A stretch of 37,465 bases of DNA from Phenylobacterium sp. Its GTDB lineage: Bacteria; Pseudomonadota; Alphaproteobacteria; Caulobacterales; Caulobacteraceae. Position 1 is the first letter of the stretch. Every line of letters starts with the position of its first letter. Location of the stretch: contig NZ_JAEUMN010000100.1 of the NCBI RefSeq assembly GCF_016793225.1, positions 1 through 37,465 on the forward strand, read 5' to 3'. The position numbers and the translations under genes were made by a program. Shown piece after piece: positions 20,102 through 28,212 of this stretch. A model generated the notes under the pieces. The model searched no databases, was not told the DNA's origin, and worked only from the letters and a program-made list of their open reading frames with translations.

Positions 20102-20419
20102 GACGGGGCCCCTGCGGGTGGGGCGTGAAGATGGCTCGTCCTGCGGGCCGACGGCAGTGCTGGGCCTCCCCTGCAAGGGGAGGGGACCCTGCAAAGCAGG
20201 GTGGAGTGGTCGCTTGGCGCTGTGGATCGGCCCCCTCCACCGCCTTCGGCGGTCCCCCTCCCCCTGCGGGGGAGGACGTGAAACTCGGTCGCCTGTGGAA
20301 TCCGCCAGGCCGAGCCCGCGCCCCCTCCACCGCCTTCCCCTGCGGAGGTCCGGCCCGGCGACGCCGGAGCCAGCTTAGCCCGCTGGACGTGGCCCGCCGC
20401 GCCGGGTGATCCTGCGGCG
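20102..20419. other. Intergenic region before the CoA-transferase gene
   Basis: This 318-bp gap has no convincing gene. It holds the inverted-repeat element at 20165-20275, and a degenerate piece of the same kind at about 20321-20347 (CCCCCTCCACCGCCTTCC followed by a GCGGAGG stretch). The CoA-transferase gene has only a weak ribosome binding site, and no promoter is evident. Confidence 0.65.
20165..20275. repeat. GC-rich inverted-repeat element with palindromic ends
   Basis: Each end is itself a 19-base palindrome: CCTCCCCTGCAAGGGGAGG at 20165-20183 and CCTCCCCCTGCGGGGGAGG at 20257-20275. The inner parts also pair. The left side, from GGGGAGGGGACC (about 20177) to GTGGAGTGG, is the near reverse complement of the right side, CCCCCTCCACC to GGTCCCCCTCCCC (to about 20264). 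Each arm carries its own small hairpin (ACCCTGC/GCAGGGT at 20186-20202; ACCGCC/GGCGGT at 20239-20253). The RNA should fold strongly. Similar CCTCCCC-type intergenic repeats are common in GC-rich alphaproteobacteria, from memory. It could serve as terminator of the upstream sugar operon. Confidence 0.75.
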
Positions 20420-22570
20420 ATGGACCGTCTCCTGAGCCCGCTCAACGTGGTCGAGGCCTCGCGCGGCGTGGCCGTCCGGTTCTGCGGCCGCCTGTTCGCG
20501 CAGATGGGCGCCGCGGTCGTCCGGGCGTCCGGGGGCGACGACGCGGCCATCGGCTACGGCGGCGCGGCGGGCGAGGCGTACGGCCGCTGGCTCGACGCCG
20601 GCAAGCGGTCGGAACCGCCGGGCGCCGCCGTCGACCTCGTGATCGCGGGCCAGGACGCCCAGGGCGTCGCCGAGGGCGAGGCGCTGGCGGCGCGGCTTCC
20701 GGGCCAGCCCGTGGTCCTCGCGGTCCGCTGGTTCCACGCCGACGGACCCTATGCCGACTGGCGCGGGACCGACGAGATCATCCAGGCGCTCAGCGGGCTC
20801 GCCTATTCGCTGGGGCCTCCCGAGGGGCCGCCGACCTTGGCCCAGGGCCATGGACCGCAGATCGCCGCGGGCCTGGCCGGCTTCAACGCCGCGCTGGGCG
20901 CGCTCATGGCCCGTCCCCGTCCGCGGCGGATCGAACTGAACATCCTCGAGGCCTACGCGTGCCTTGTGGAAACGGGCGCCGTTTCGGCCCTGATGGAGGG
21001 CGGGACCTCGGTCCGGCTGGGCGTGAACCGCCTCGTGCCGACCTTCCCCTGCTCCAGCTACCGGACCGCCGACGGCTGGGCGGGCGTGAGCGCGCTGACC
21101 CCCGCCCAGTGGCGCGGCCTCTGCGAGATCATCGGCCGGCCGGAACTCGGCCACGAGCCGCGCTTCGCCACCGCCGTGGGACGCCTGATGCTGGCCGACG
21201 AGGTGGACGGCCTCTGCGCGCCGCCGTTCCTGGACCGGACCACGGACGAGTGGGTGGCGCTGGGCGGGCGCGCGCGGGTGCCGATCACACCCATGCCCGA
21301 CCTGGCCGAGCTCCCGGACACGCCGCACTGGCGCGAGCGCGGGGCCTTCGGGCCGTTCGACTCCAGCGGGATCGCCGCGCCGACCCGGCCCTATCGCGCG
21401 ACCTTCGGCGGACCCTGCGCGCCGGTCCCCGCGGGCGACGCCCGTGCGCCGCTGCGCGGCCTCAGGGTCGTGGACTTCTCCATGGGCTGGGCCGGCCCGC
21501 TCTGCGCCCGCACCCTGGCCGACCTGGGCGCCGACGTCGTCAAGATCGAGTCCGCCGGGCACCCGGACTGGTGGCGCGGCTGGGAGGTGGAGCAGGGCGA
21601 TCCGCCGCCGCACGAGACGAAGTTCAACTTCATCTGCATGAACCGCAACAAGCGCGGCGTCGCGCTCGACCTCGCGTCCACCGAGGGGCTGGCGCGGGCG
21701 AGGGCCCTCGTCGCGGGGGCCGACGTGGTCGTGGAGAACTTCGCCGCCGGCATCATGGACCGCCTCGGCCTGGGCCCCGATGTGCGGCGGGCCCTCAACC
21801 CCGGCCTGATCACCGTCTCGATGCCGGCCTTCGGCAACGGCGGGCCGCTCTCCGGGATCCGGGCCTACGGATCGACCGTCGAGCAGGCGTCGGGCCTGCC
21901 GTTCGCCAACGGCCGGCCCGAGTGGCCGCCGTCGCTGCAGCACGTGGCGTTCGGCGACCCGCTCGCCGGGCTGACCGCCGCGAACGCCGTCATGGCCTGC
22001 CTGTTCGGCCGCGAGCGGACGGGGGGCGCCGAGATCGACCTCGCCCAGGTGGCCAGCCTCTTCCAGTTCGCCGCCGACGCCATCATCGCCCAGCACTTCG
22101 TGTCCGGACCTCTTCCGCGAACGGGGAGCCGCCGGGCGCGCGCGGCCGCGTTCGTGGTGGCGGGGGCGGAACCTGACAGTTGGCTCGCCGTCGCGGCGGA
22201 CACGGCGGCCGCCCTGGACGGCCTGCGCGCGCGCCTCGGTCGGCCCGACCTCTCGCGGGCGGACGAGGACGGGATCGAGGCGGCCCTCGCCGCCTGGGCC
22301 TGTACGCGGACGCCGGAGGACGCGGCGGCGGCGCTGCAGGCGGCGGGCGTCCCGGCCGCGCCGGTGCAGCGCGCGGACCAGCTCTGCTACGACCCGCAAC
22401 TGACGGCGGGCGGCTTCTGGCTGGAGTCCGAGCGCCGCTACGTCGGGGCCCACCTCATCCCGGCGGCGCCCTTCGCCTACGACGGCGTCCGGCCCGCGGT
22501 GCGGTGGCCGGCCCCCACGCTCGGCGAGCACACGGACGAGGTCCTGCGCGAACTGGACGCGACGGCCTGA
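20420..22570 (+). CDS. Fused double CaiB/BaiF family CoA-transferase
   Basis: This 716-residue protein is about twice the usual length of a family III CoA-transferase and consists of two CaiB/BaiF units in tandem. The second unit starts near 346 (APLRGLRVVDFSMGWAGPL) and is well conserved, with DVVKIES, NRNKRGVALDLAS and VVVENFAAG. Asp513 in HVAFGDPLAGL is the expected catalytic aspartate. In the first unit the matching segment is AQGHGPQIAAGLAG, with Gln147 at that place, so this half is probably inactive and structural. Family members move CoA between carboxylic acids, and their active sites form in interlaced dimers, which a fused polypeptide can mimic. The substrate is unknown. The ATG at 20420 has no strong ribosome binding site. 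Confidence 0.88.
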   Translation: MDRLLSPLNVVEASRGVAVRFCGRLFAQMGAAVVRASGGDDAAIGYGGAAGEAYGRWLDAGKRSEPPGAAVDLVIAGQDAQGVAEGEALAARLPGQPVVLAVRWFHADGPYADWRGTDEIIQALSGLAYSLGPPEGPPTLAQGHGPQIAAGLAGFNAALGALMARPRPRRIELNILEAYACLVETGAVSALMEGGTSVRLGVNRLVPTFPCSSYRTADGWAGVSALTPAQWRGLCEIIGRPELGHEPRFATAVGRLMLADEVDGLCAPPFLDRTTDEWVALGGRARVPITPMPDLAELPDTPHWRERGAFGPFDSSGIAAPTRPYRATFGGPCAPVPAGDARAPLRGLRVVDFSMGWAGPLCARTLADLGADVVKIESAGHPDWWRGWEVEQGDPPPHETKFNFICMNRNKRGVALDLASTEGLARARALVAGADVVVENFAAGIMDRLGLGPDVRRALNPGLITVSMPAFGNGGPLSGIRAYGSTVEQASGLPFANGRPEWPPSLQHVAFGDPLAGLTAANAVMACLFGRERTGGAEIDLAQVASLFQFAADAIIAQHFVSGPLPRTGSRRARAAAFVVAGAEPDSWLAVAADTAAALDGLRARLGRPDLSRADEDGIEAALAAWACTRTPEDAAAALQAAGVPAAPVQRADQLCYDPQLTAGGFWLESERRYVGAHLIPAAPFAYDGVRPAVRWPAPTLGEHTDEVLRELDATA

Positions 22571-22578
22571 GGCCTCAG
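22567..22578. other. Palindrome across two convergent stop codons
   Basis: CTGAGGCCTCAG is a perfect 12-base palindrome that contains both the plus-strand TGA (22568-22570) and the minus-strand TGA (read from 22575-22577). With no loop and no T-tract it is a poor terminator. It may only reflect the 4-base convergent gap. Confidence 0.4.
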
Positions 22579-23237
22579 CGTCTCGGCCCCACGGCCTCCC
22601 GCCGCAGAAGGGAAGGCCGCCGCGGCATCGCCATCGCCTGGGCCGGCGTGGCCCGCATGTCCGCGGCGAGGACCGCGCCGTCGCCGTCCGGGTCCAGAAG
22701 TCCGAACCGGCGGTCGGCGGCCACGCGCCACTCCGTCCGCGTCACGCGGTAGTCGAGGTCGGTGTCGGCGCCCCTGACCGGGTGCGGCTCGCTGATGAGG
22801 CTGTAGGCGGCGGCGCCCTGGATGCGGGTGTTCAGCTCGTTCCGGCCGACCGCCATGCCGCGGCCGGCGCCGCCAGGTCCCACGCGCGAGACCTCGGGCA
22901 CGAGATCCTCCTCCCAGCGCGTCGCCTCCGGCATGCTGAGCTGGCCGTCGCCGTCGGCGTCGAGGGCCTTGAACCAGGCGTCCGCGTCGGCCCGGAACTC
23001 CGCGCGCGTCAGGCGGCCGTCACGGTCCGCGTCGGCGGCGGCGAACCAGGCCGCGGAGGGGTAGGGCTGGCCCGGCGCGCTCCGGAAGGGCTGCCCCGAC
23101 GGGCTGACGAACAGCTGCGCGCGCGGCGGCCCGCCCTCCTCGTCGTCGAAGCCGCGGGGCGGTCCCCGGCCGTCCGCCGCACAGCCGGCCAGCAGCGCCG
23201 CCGAGCAGAGAACCCCGATCCGACCCGCGACGCCCAT
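22575..23237 (-). CDS. Lipoprotein with four EF-hand loops
   Basis: This 220-residue protein has a lipoprotein signal with lipobox LLAGC ending at Cys19. Four 12-residue calcium loops follow: DADRDGRLTRAE at 69-80, DADGDGQLSMPE at 93-104, DTDLDYRVTRTE at 158-169 and DPDGDGAVLAAD at 182-193. The first two look fully functional. The third has Tyr at the usual Gly position, and the fourth ends in Asp instead of Glu, so calcium affinity may differ. I chose the ATG at 23237, which has GAGGG upstream and starts the lipoprotein signal. The frame remains open upstream without meaning. Location should be the envelope. A calcium sensor or buffer role is inferred from the loops only. It lies 78 bases downstream of the MBL gene in the same direction. 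Confidence 0.85.
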   Translation of the reverse strand: MGVAGRIGVLCSAALLAGCAADGRGPPRGFDDEEGGPPRAQLFVSPSGQPFRSAPGQPYPSAAWFAAADADRDGRLTRAEFRADADAWFKALDADGDGQLSMPEATRWEEDLVPEVSRVGPGGAGRGMAVGRNELNTRIQGAAAYSLISEPHPVRGADTDLDYRVTRTEWRVAADRRFGLLDPDGDGAVLAADMRATPAQAMAMPRRPSLLRREAVGPRR

Positions 23238-23315
23238 GCTCGACCCTCGACGACTGCATGCGCCAGCTTCCACGCCGAACGGGGCTGCGCAATGTCGAAG
23301 CCGCCACAATCGGCG

Positions 23316-24311
23316 TCAGTACGCGCCGAAACGGACCTCCGAGCTCCCGGCCGGCAGCTCGATCGTCATGCCGTCCTTCGCCAGCCGCCAGTCCAGCTTG
23401 CCGTCGGCGTCGATGCCCCGGCCGAAGGTTTCCGGGTTGAACATCGGCAGCCCGGCCTGGGTCAGGTGGCTCAGGACCAGGGCCTTCACGCCCGCCTGGC
23501 GGGCCAGCTCGGCGGCCTCCCGGGGCTCGGTGTGGTAGGTCACGGTGTCGGCCATGACCGAGCTCATCCGCGCGTTGCCCATGCCCGCCAGCGCCTGGGA
23601 CATCTGGCGCGTCATGGCGTTGTTCTGCGCCTCGTGGACGAGCACGTCGGCGCCCTTCGCCGCGACCGCCAGCGGCGGCCACTTGCGGGTGTCGCCGCTG
23701 ATGACCACCGAGCGGCCCTTGTAGTCGAAGCGGTAGGCGAACGCGGGCTCGACCGGCTCGTGCGCCACGCGGATCGCGGTCACGGTGAGGTCGCCGTCCT
23801 TCCAGGCGACGGCGGTTCCGTCCGGCTTGGCGATGGCCACGGGGCGCGCCTTCAGCAGGCCGGCGGAAATGGGGAAGCGGATCCCCTCGCGCTCGTGGTG
23901 CGCGCGGCGGAACTCGTGGTCGGGCTCGTAGGCGAGATTGAAGCCGGCGGCGAGCTTCTCGACCCCGCGAGGGCCCACGACCTCCAGCGGCTGGGCCCGG
24001 CCGCCGACCCAGCTCTGCATGTTGAGCTCGCCCAGGTCGCCGATGTGGTCCGAGTGCAGGTGCGTGATGAAGACGGCCTTCACGCTCGCGAGCGGCAGGC
24101 GCCAGGTCATCAGGTTTTCGGTCGCCTCGGGGCCGATGTCGACGATGTAGAGCGAGCCGCCGGCCTGGATGGCCGTGCAGGGCTTCGCGCGGCCTGCGAC
24201 GGGGAGGGGGCCCGACGTGCCGCAGAAGATGACCTTCAGTCCGTCGAACGCCTGGGCGTGGGCCGCAGCCGGCGCGAGCAGCAGAGCGACCGCCGCGAGG
24301 AGACGAAGCAT
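23316..24311 (-). CDS. Exported MBL-fold metallo-hydrolase
   Basis: This 331-residue protein has a Sec signal (LRLLAAVALLLAPAAAHAQA, cleavage near 20). The metallo-beta-lactamase motif HLHSDH at 84-89 is followed by GDLGEL, and later by SGDTRKW (metal Asp) and LSHL (last His). This His set is that of the RNase Z/arylsulfatase-like branch. With a signal peptide it cannot be a tRNA-processing enzyme in the cytoplasm. A periplasmic esterase, sulfatase or lactonase activity is more likely. The ATG at 24311 follows GGGAGG; an upstream in-frame start at 24338 would lie inside the operator-like palindrome and lacks the signal start. The LysR gene lies 77 bases upstream on the same strand. Confidence 0.87.
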   Translation of the reverse strand: MLRLLAAVALLLAPAAAHAQAFDGLKVIFCGTSGPLPVAGRAKPCTAIQAGGSLYIVDIGPEATENLMTWRLPLASVKAVFITHLHSDHIGDLGELNMQSWVGGRAQPLEVVGPRGVEKLAAGFNLAYEPDHEFRRAHHEREGIRFPISAGLLKARPVAIAKPDGTAVAWKDGDLTVTAIRVAHEPVEPAFAYRFDYKGRSVVISGDTRKWPPLAVAAKGADVLVHEAQNNAMTRQMSQALAGMGNARMSSVMADTVTYHTEPREAAELARQAGVKALVLSHLTQAGLPMFNPETFGRGIDADGKLDWRLAKDGMTIELPAGSSEVRFGAY

Positions 24312-24328
24312 GGCGAACCTCCCGAATA

Positions 24329-24345
24329 TGACACGCATCGTGTCA
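24329..24345. promoter_or_regulatory. Perfect 17-bp operator-like palindrome before the MBL gene
   Basis: TGACACG-CAT-CGTGTCA is a perfect inverted repeat with 7-base arms. It lies 17 bases upstream of the MBL start, just 5' of the GGGAGG ribosome binding site, and next to an AT-rich stretch (TGATATAGTG read on the minus strand) that could be the -10. A repressor bound here would block transcription. The size and form suit TetR-type operators. Neither the neighbouring LysR nor the TetR at 27007 can be assigned to it from sequence. Confidence 0.55.
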
Positions 24346-24388
24346 CTATATCAGCCGCGGGCGCCGGAAGGCCAGCGGAAGCCGGCGC

Positions 24389-25297
24389 TCAGGCGGCGGC
24401 GTCGGTCGCCTTCTCGGCCACGGCGGCGCGGGAGAGTTCGGCCATCGCCTTGATGAGCGGCGAGCGCCAGCGCTCGGCGGTGGTCAGCATCCAGCAGGCG
24501 TAGGTGAGGTCCAGGGTGCACGACACGACCCGCAGCGAGCCGTCCGCGAGCTGGCGGTCGAAGAGGAACCCCGCGCCCATCGCGATGGTGTCGGTGTCGA
24601 GCGCGCGCTGGATGATGAGGCCGTAGTCGTCGCTGACGAAGGCCCGCAGGTTCTCCGCCTCCTCCCGGCTCACGTCTCCGGCCCAGCGCTCGATGCCGGG
24701 CAGGACATTGGCCAGCGCGACGGGGTAGCGCAGCAGGTCCCGCGGGCCGGCCTGGGTCAGGCCCAGCGCCGGGTGCCCGGGGCGCGCGACGAGGAGGATC
24801 CGGTCCTCGAACATCTTCTTCCGGATCAGGTCGCCGTACCGGGCCGCATGTTCGGAATAGCCGAAGGCCATGTCGACCCGGCCGTCCTGCAGGGCCGTCA
24901 TGACGCCGGGGCCGGTCTCCTGGACGGTCTCCACGTGCAGCTTGGGGAACCGCACGGCGACGCGGCGCAGCAGTTCCGGAAGCGGCTTCAGGCGCGAGGC
25001 GGGGCCCACCGCGATGCGGATGCGGCCCTCCTCGCCCCGCGCGAGCTGTTCGAGGTCGCGGGACAGCGCGGCCACGCCCTGCAGCAGCGCCTCGGCCCGC
25101 TGGGCCACGAACGCGCCGTACGCGGTGGGCCGCGCCGCGCCGTTCGTGCGCTCGAAGAGCTTCAGCGAGAGCTGCGCCTCGAGGCGGGCGATGCTCTTCG
25201 ACAAGGTCGGCTGCGAGATCTGCAGCTTGCGCGCGGCGCCCGAGAAGCCGCCGGCGCGGCAGATCTCCAGAATCTGTTCGAGGTGACGCAACTCCAT
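24389..25297 (-). CDS. LysR family transcriptional regulator
   Basis: The protein is 302 residues, standard for LysR regulators. The N-terminal winged helix-turn-helix is at about 1-60 (GGFSGAARKLQISQPTLSKSI around 16-36, then RLEAQLSLKLFERT). The effector domain follows, with GRIRIAVGP near 91 and VDMAFGYSEHA near 143. It diverges from the exported sulfatase gene across 87 bp, the usual place for a LysR target, and may also read into the MBL gene downstream. The palindromic GCTATAGC at 25306-25313 sits only 9 bases upstream of its ATG. The effector cannot be predicted. The signature residues are intact, with nothing truncated. Confidence 0.93.
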   Translation of the reverse strand: MELRHLEQILEICRAGGFSGAARKLQISQPTLSKSIARLEAQLSLKLFERTNGAARPTAYGAFVAQRAEALLQGVAALSRDLEQLARGEEGRIRIAVGPASRLKPLPELLRRVAVRFPKLHVETVQETGPGVMTALQDGRVDMAFGYSEHAARYGDLIRKKMFEDRILLVARPGHPALGLTQAGPRDLLRYPVALANVLPGIERWAGDVSREEAENLRAFVSDDYGLIIQRALDTDTIAMGAGFLFDRQLADGSLRVVSCTLDLTYACWMLTTAERWRSPLIKAMAELSRAAVAEKATDAAA

Positions 25298-25384
25298 GCC
25301 TGCCGGCTATAGCATCACGACCGCGACTTTGGCAGCGGGACGGCGGGCTTGCGGCTAGCCTGAATCCACCGGAGGAGACTGGTC
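25298..25384. promoter_or_regulatory. LysR / sulfatase divergent intergenic region
   Basis: The 87-bp gap between divergent genes must contain the sulfatase promoter and probably a LysR site. GCTATAGC at 25306-25313 fits the GCTANAWC -10 box in part and reads the same on both strands. On the plus strand GTGACGC at 25283-25289 would be its -35, 16 bases away. No clean T-N11-A dyad stands out. GGAGGAG at about 25371-25377 is the sulfatase ribosome binding site. Confidence 0.35.
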
Positions 25385-26929
25385 ATGAAGCGCACGTTCC
25401 TGGCGGCCGCCGCCGCAATCGCCGCGGGCGCGGCTCCGCAGAGCTCGGCCGGCGCCGAGACGACCGCTCCAAGGCCGAACGTCATCGTCATCCTCGCCGA
25501 CGACCTGGGCTACGGCGACACGAGCGCGTACGGCAGCCGGATCATCCGGACCCCGAACATCGACGCCATGGCCGCGGACGGCGTGCGCTTCACCCAGGGC
25601 TACGTCAGCCACCCCGTGTGCGCCCCGTCGCGCGCGGCGCTGCTCACGGGCCGCTACCAGACCCGCTTCGGCTACGAGTTCAACCCCGTGGGCCGCGACC
25701 GCACGGGCGGCGTCTCGCTCGACGAGACCTTCGTGGGCCAGGTCCTGCAGAAGGCCGGCTACCGCACCGCCATGGTGGGCAAGTGGCACCTGGGCGAGTC
25801 CGGCGCCTACCATCCGGTGGCCCGGGGCTTCGACGAGTACTTCGGCACCACCGCCGGGGCGAACGCCTTCATCGTCACCTCGCAGCCGGGCGACGAGTAC
25901 CACACGCCCCCGGGCGCCGAGGCGACCTACGCCACCGCGGAAGGCGGCGCCGGGCTGGGCGCCGGCGGCGAGGCGGCGCAGATGGTGCGGCTCCGCGCCC
26001 GCTCGCCCATCTATCGCGGCCGCGAGCCGGTCGAGGTGAAGGACTATCTCACCGACGCCTTCACCGCCGAGGCCGTGCGGTTCATCGGCGACAACAAGGA
26101 CCGCCCGTTCTTCCTGTACCTCGCGCACACCACGCCGCACACGCCGCTGCAGGCGCCCGCCAAGTACGTGGACCGCTACCGGCACATCCAGAACAAGGGC
26201 CAGCGGGTCTACGCCGCCATGGTGGCCGCGCTGGACGACAGCGTCGGCGCAATCCGCGCGAAGCTGAAGGCCGAGGGGATCGAGAAGAACACCCTGATCG
26301 TCCTGCTCTCGGACAACGGGTGCGCAGGCTACATCGGCGACGCCTGCACCAACGCCCCGCTGAACGGATACAAGGGCACCCACCTCGAGGGCGGCGTGCG
26401 CGTGCCGTTCATCATGGCCTGGCCCGGCCGCATCAAGCCCGGGCAGGTCGACCCCCGCGTGGTCTCCAGCCTCGACATCGCGCCCACCGCCGCCGCGCTG
26501 GCCGGCGCGACCCTGCCGAAGGGGTCGGACGGGGTCGACCTTACGCCGTTCGTCACGGGCAAGCGCACCGACACGCCCAACAAGACCCTCTACTGGCGGT
26601 CCGGCCTCAACTTCGCGATCCGCGACGGCGACTGGAAGATGTGGATGGTGAACCGGGCCGATCCCGGCGAGCAGGACACGACCTCCTCGCGGGTGACGCC
26701 CGACGGGGTCGAGGCGAAGCTGTCGCCGCTGGGCCGGTTCGTCATGCTCTACAATCTCAAGGACGATCCCGGCGAGCGGAAGAACCTGGCCGCGTCGCGG
26801 CCCGACGTCGTGGCGCAGCTGCAGGCGAAGCTGGAGGCCTGGGACAAGGCCAACGTGCCCGCGCAATGGACCAGCATGCGCCAGGGCGTCCGCCGCATCG
26901 AGGGCGAGCTCGTCCGGATCTACCCCTGA
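25385..26929 (+). CDS. Exported formylglycine-dependent sulfatase
   Basis: This 514-residue protein has a Sec signal (KRTFLAAAAAIAAGAAP; mature from about 25). The type I sulfatase core is complete: VIVILADDLGYGD at 33-45 with metal ligands Asp39 and Asp40, CAPSR at 79-83 where Cys79 should be oxidised to formylglycine, GKWHLG in the middle, and LSDNG further on. It hydrolyses sulfate esters in the periplasm. The natural substrate (sulfated sugar, steroid or phenol) is not clear. It needs a formylglycine-generating enzyme or anaerobic maturase, which is not in the window. GGAGGAG precedes the ATG. The TetR gene starts about 77 bases after its stop. A divergent LysR probably controls it. Confidence 0.93.
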   Translation: MKRTFLAAAAAIAAGAAPQSSAGAETTAPRPNVIVILADDLGYGDTSAYGSRIIRTPNIDAMAADGVRFTQGYVSHPVCAPSRAALLTGRYQTRFGYEFNPVGRDRTGGVSLDETFVGQVLQKAGYRTAMVGKWHLGESGAYHPVARGFDEYFGTTAGANAFIVTSQPGDEYHTPPGAEATYATAEGGAGLGAGGEAAQMVRLRARSPIYRGREPVEVKDYLTDAFTAEAVRFIGDNKDRPFFLYLAHTTPHTPLQAPAKYVDRYRHIQNKGQRVYAAMVAALDDSVGAIRAKLKAEGIEKNTLIVLLSDNGCAGYIGDACTNAPLNGYKGTHLEGGVRVPFIMAWPGRIKPGQVDPRVVSSLDIAPTAAALAGATLPKGSDGVDLTPFVTGKRTDTPNKTLYWRSGLNFAIRDGDWKMWMVNRADPGEQDTTSSRVTPDGVEAKLSPLGRFVMLYNLKDDPGERKNLAASRPDVVAQLQAKLEAWDKANVPAQWTSMRQGVRRIEGELVRIYP

Positions 26930-27006
26930 CGTCGAAGATCCGAATGGCTGCCGGCTCGTCCCGGCGGCGTGGCGGCGCCGCCGCGGCTATGCGAGATGTG
27001 TCCTGG

Positions 27007-27693
27007 ATGCCGAAGCCCTACGCCGCCGCCAACGACGAGCTTCCCCTGCCGCCCGCCAGCCGCGAGGCCCGCGAGGCGGAGCGCCGTGAGCAGTTCATGC
27101 GCGTGGCCGCCGCGGTCTTCCGCCGGCACGGGCTGGGGCGCGCGACCATGGACCAGGTGGCCGGCGCCGCCGGGGTCACCAAGGTGGTGCTCTACCGCCG
27201 CTTCCCGTCGAAGGACGCGCTCATCGCGGCGATCTTCGGCGAGACCCTGCGCCGGCTGAACGCCCAGGACGCCAGGCCCTGGACCGGCTACGGCGGCGGC
27301 ATGCGCCGGTCGCTGGCGGCGGCGCGGTCGTTCGAGGACGGCTTCATCCTGCTGGTGCGGCACGGCGACCAGCACGCCGAGTACCGGACGTTCTACGAGG
27401 CGCTGCGGCACAGGGTCGGGGGACGTCTGCGCGGCCTGCTCTGGTATCCCGGCCGGCCGCCGCCGCGCAGCCAGCGTCCCGAGCTGCTGGACCTCTCGCT
27501 CGAGCCGATGATCTCGTTCTGCAACGACTGCCTGGCCTACTGGGTCGAGCACGGCGACCCGGCCAAGGACGAGCAGTTCCTGCGCTGGCACGGACAGATG
27601 ATCCGCGCGTGGCGGCACAACGCCGCCGAGCTGCTCAACCTGGATTCGCCCGAACAGGAGTGGCCCTTCGACACCGAAGGGGGTCTGTCATGA
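27007..27693 (+). CDS. TetR family transcriptional regulator
   Basis: From the ATG at 27007 the protein has 228 residues. The TetR DNA-binding domain covers about 25-75: FMRVAAAVFRRHGLGRATMDQ then the recognition part VAGAAGVTKVVLYRRFPSKDALI. The C-terminal ligand domain is unremarkable and has an odd proline/arginine stretch (WYPGRPPPRSQRP). The start is uncertain. In-frame ATGs also occur at 26944 and 26989, none with a strong ribosome binding site. I prefer 27007 since the earlier part is low-complexity Arg/Gly/Ala. Its stop overlaps the ATG of the next gene (ATGA), so the two are co-translated. Targets are unknown; the palindrome at 24329 is one candidate to test. Confidence 0.85.
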   Translation: MPKPYAAANDELPLPPASREAREAERREQFMRVAAAVFRRHGLGRATMDQVAGAAGVTKVVLYRRFPSKDALIAAIFGETLRRLNAQDARPWTGYGGGMRRSLAAARSFEDGFILLVRHGDQHAEYRTFYEALRHRVGGRLRGLLWYPGRPPPRSQRPELLDLSLEPMISFCNDCLAYWVEHGDPAKDEQFLRWHGQMIRAWRHNAAELLNLDSPEQEWPFDTEGGLS

Positions 27694-28190
27694 GGAAGCG
27701 TATGATGGTCAGCCGTAGAGACGCCATGCTCGCCGCGGGCGCCGCCGCCCTAGCCGCCGGTCCGGCGGCGGGTCAGTCGGTCGCCGCGCCGCCGGTGAAG
27801 CCCGAGCACGCCAGGTTCGCCGCGGAGATCGCGGCGGCGCAGGCCTGCCTCGACGCCTTCATGACGGCCTTCAACGCCCGCGACATTCCCGCCTACGAGG
27901 CCACCTTCAACTTCCCCCACGTGCGCTTCGCGTCGGGCCAGGTGACGATCATCAACCCCGGCTACCACAAGCCCGAGATGTTCTCGCGTGGCTCGCTGGC
28001 GGAGTGGGGCCGCTCGGCCTGGGCGCGGCGGGACGTGATCCACGCCGGCGCCGACAAGGTGCACATCGACACCCGCTTCACGCGCTACCGCAAGGACGGC
28101 ACGGTGCTGTCGGCGTTCGACTCCATCTACATCGTCACGAAGCAGGACGGGCGCTGGGGCATCCAGGGACGCTCCAGCTACGCCCCCTGA
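27690..28190 (+). CDS. Exported NTF2/SnoaL-like protein
   Basis: This 166-residue protein begins with a twin-arginine-like signal (VSRRDAMLAAGAAALAAG, 7-24, likely cleaved after AAGQS). The mature part resembles an NTF2-like cone-shaped fold: a helix with ACLDAFMTAFNARDIPAYEATFNFPHVRF, then strands ending in DGRWGIQGRSSY. Such folds occur in ketosteroid isomerases, cyclases and hydratases, and also in non-enzymatic binding proteins. I cannot pick out a certain catalytic pair, so no reaction is assigned. The ATG at 27690 overlaps the TetR stop and follows AAGGGGG. A convergent gene ends 23 bases beyond it. Confidence 0.8.
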   Translation: MRKRMMVSRRDAMLAAGAAALAAGPAAGQSVAAPPVKPEHARFAAEIAAAQACLDAFMTAFNARDIPAYEATFNFPHVRFASGQVTIINPGYHKPEMFSRGSLAEWGRSAWARRDVIHAGADKVHIDTRFTRYRKDGTVLSAFDSIYIVTKQDGRWGIQGRSSYAP

Positions 28191-28193
28191 CGA

Positions 28194-28207
28194 CGCCGGG
28201 GGCGGCG
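28194..28207. terminator. Possible small convergent terminator hairpin
   Basis: CGCCG and CGGCG pair across a GGGG loop between the convergent NTF2-like and beta-propeller genes. There is no T-tract, so it would be a weak or Rho-assisted terminator. Confidence 0.25.
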
Positions 28208-28212
28208 CGGGG

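Noticed and set aside
20102-20409. Short coding sequences within the repeat region before the CoA-transferase gene
   Set aside because: The frames only read through the inverted repeats and give Pro/Gly/Arg-rich products without similarity.
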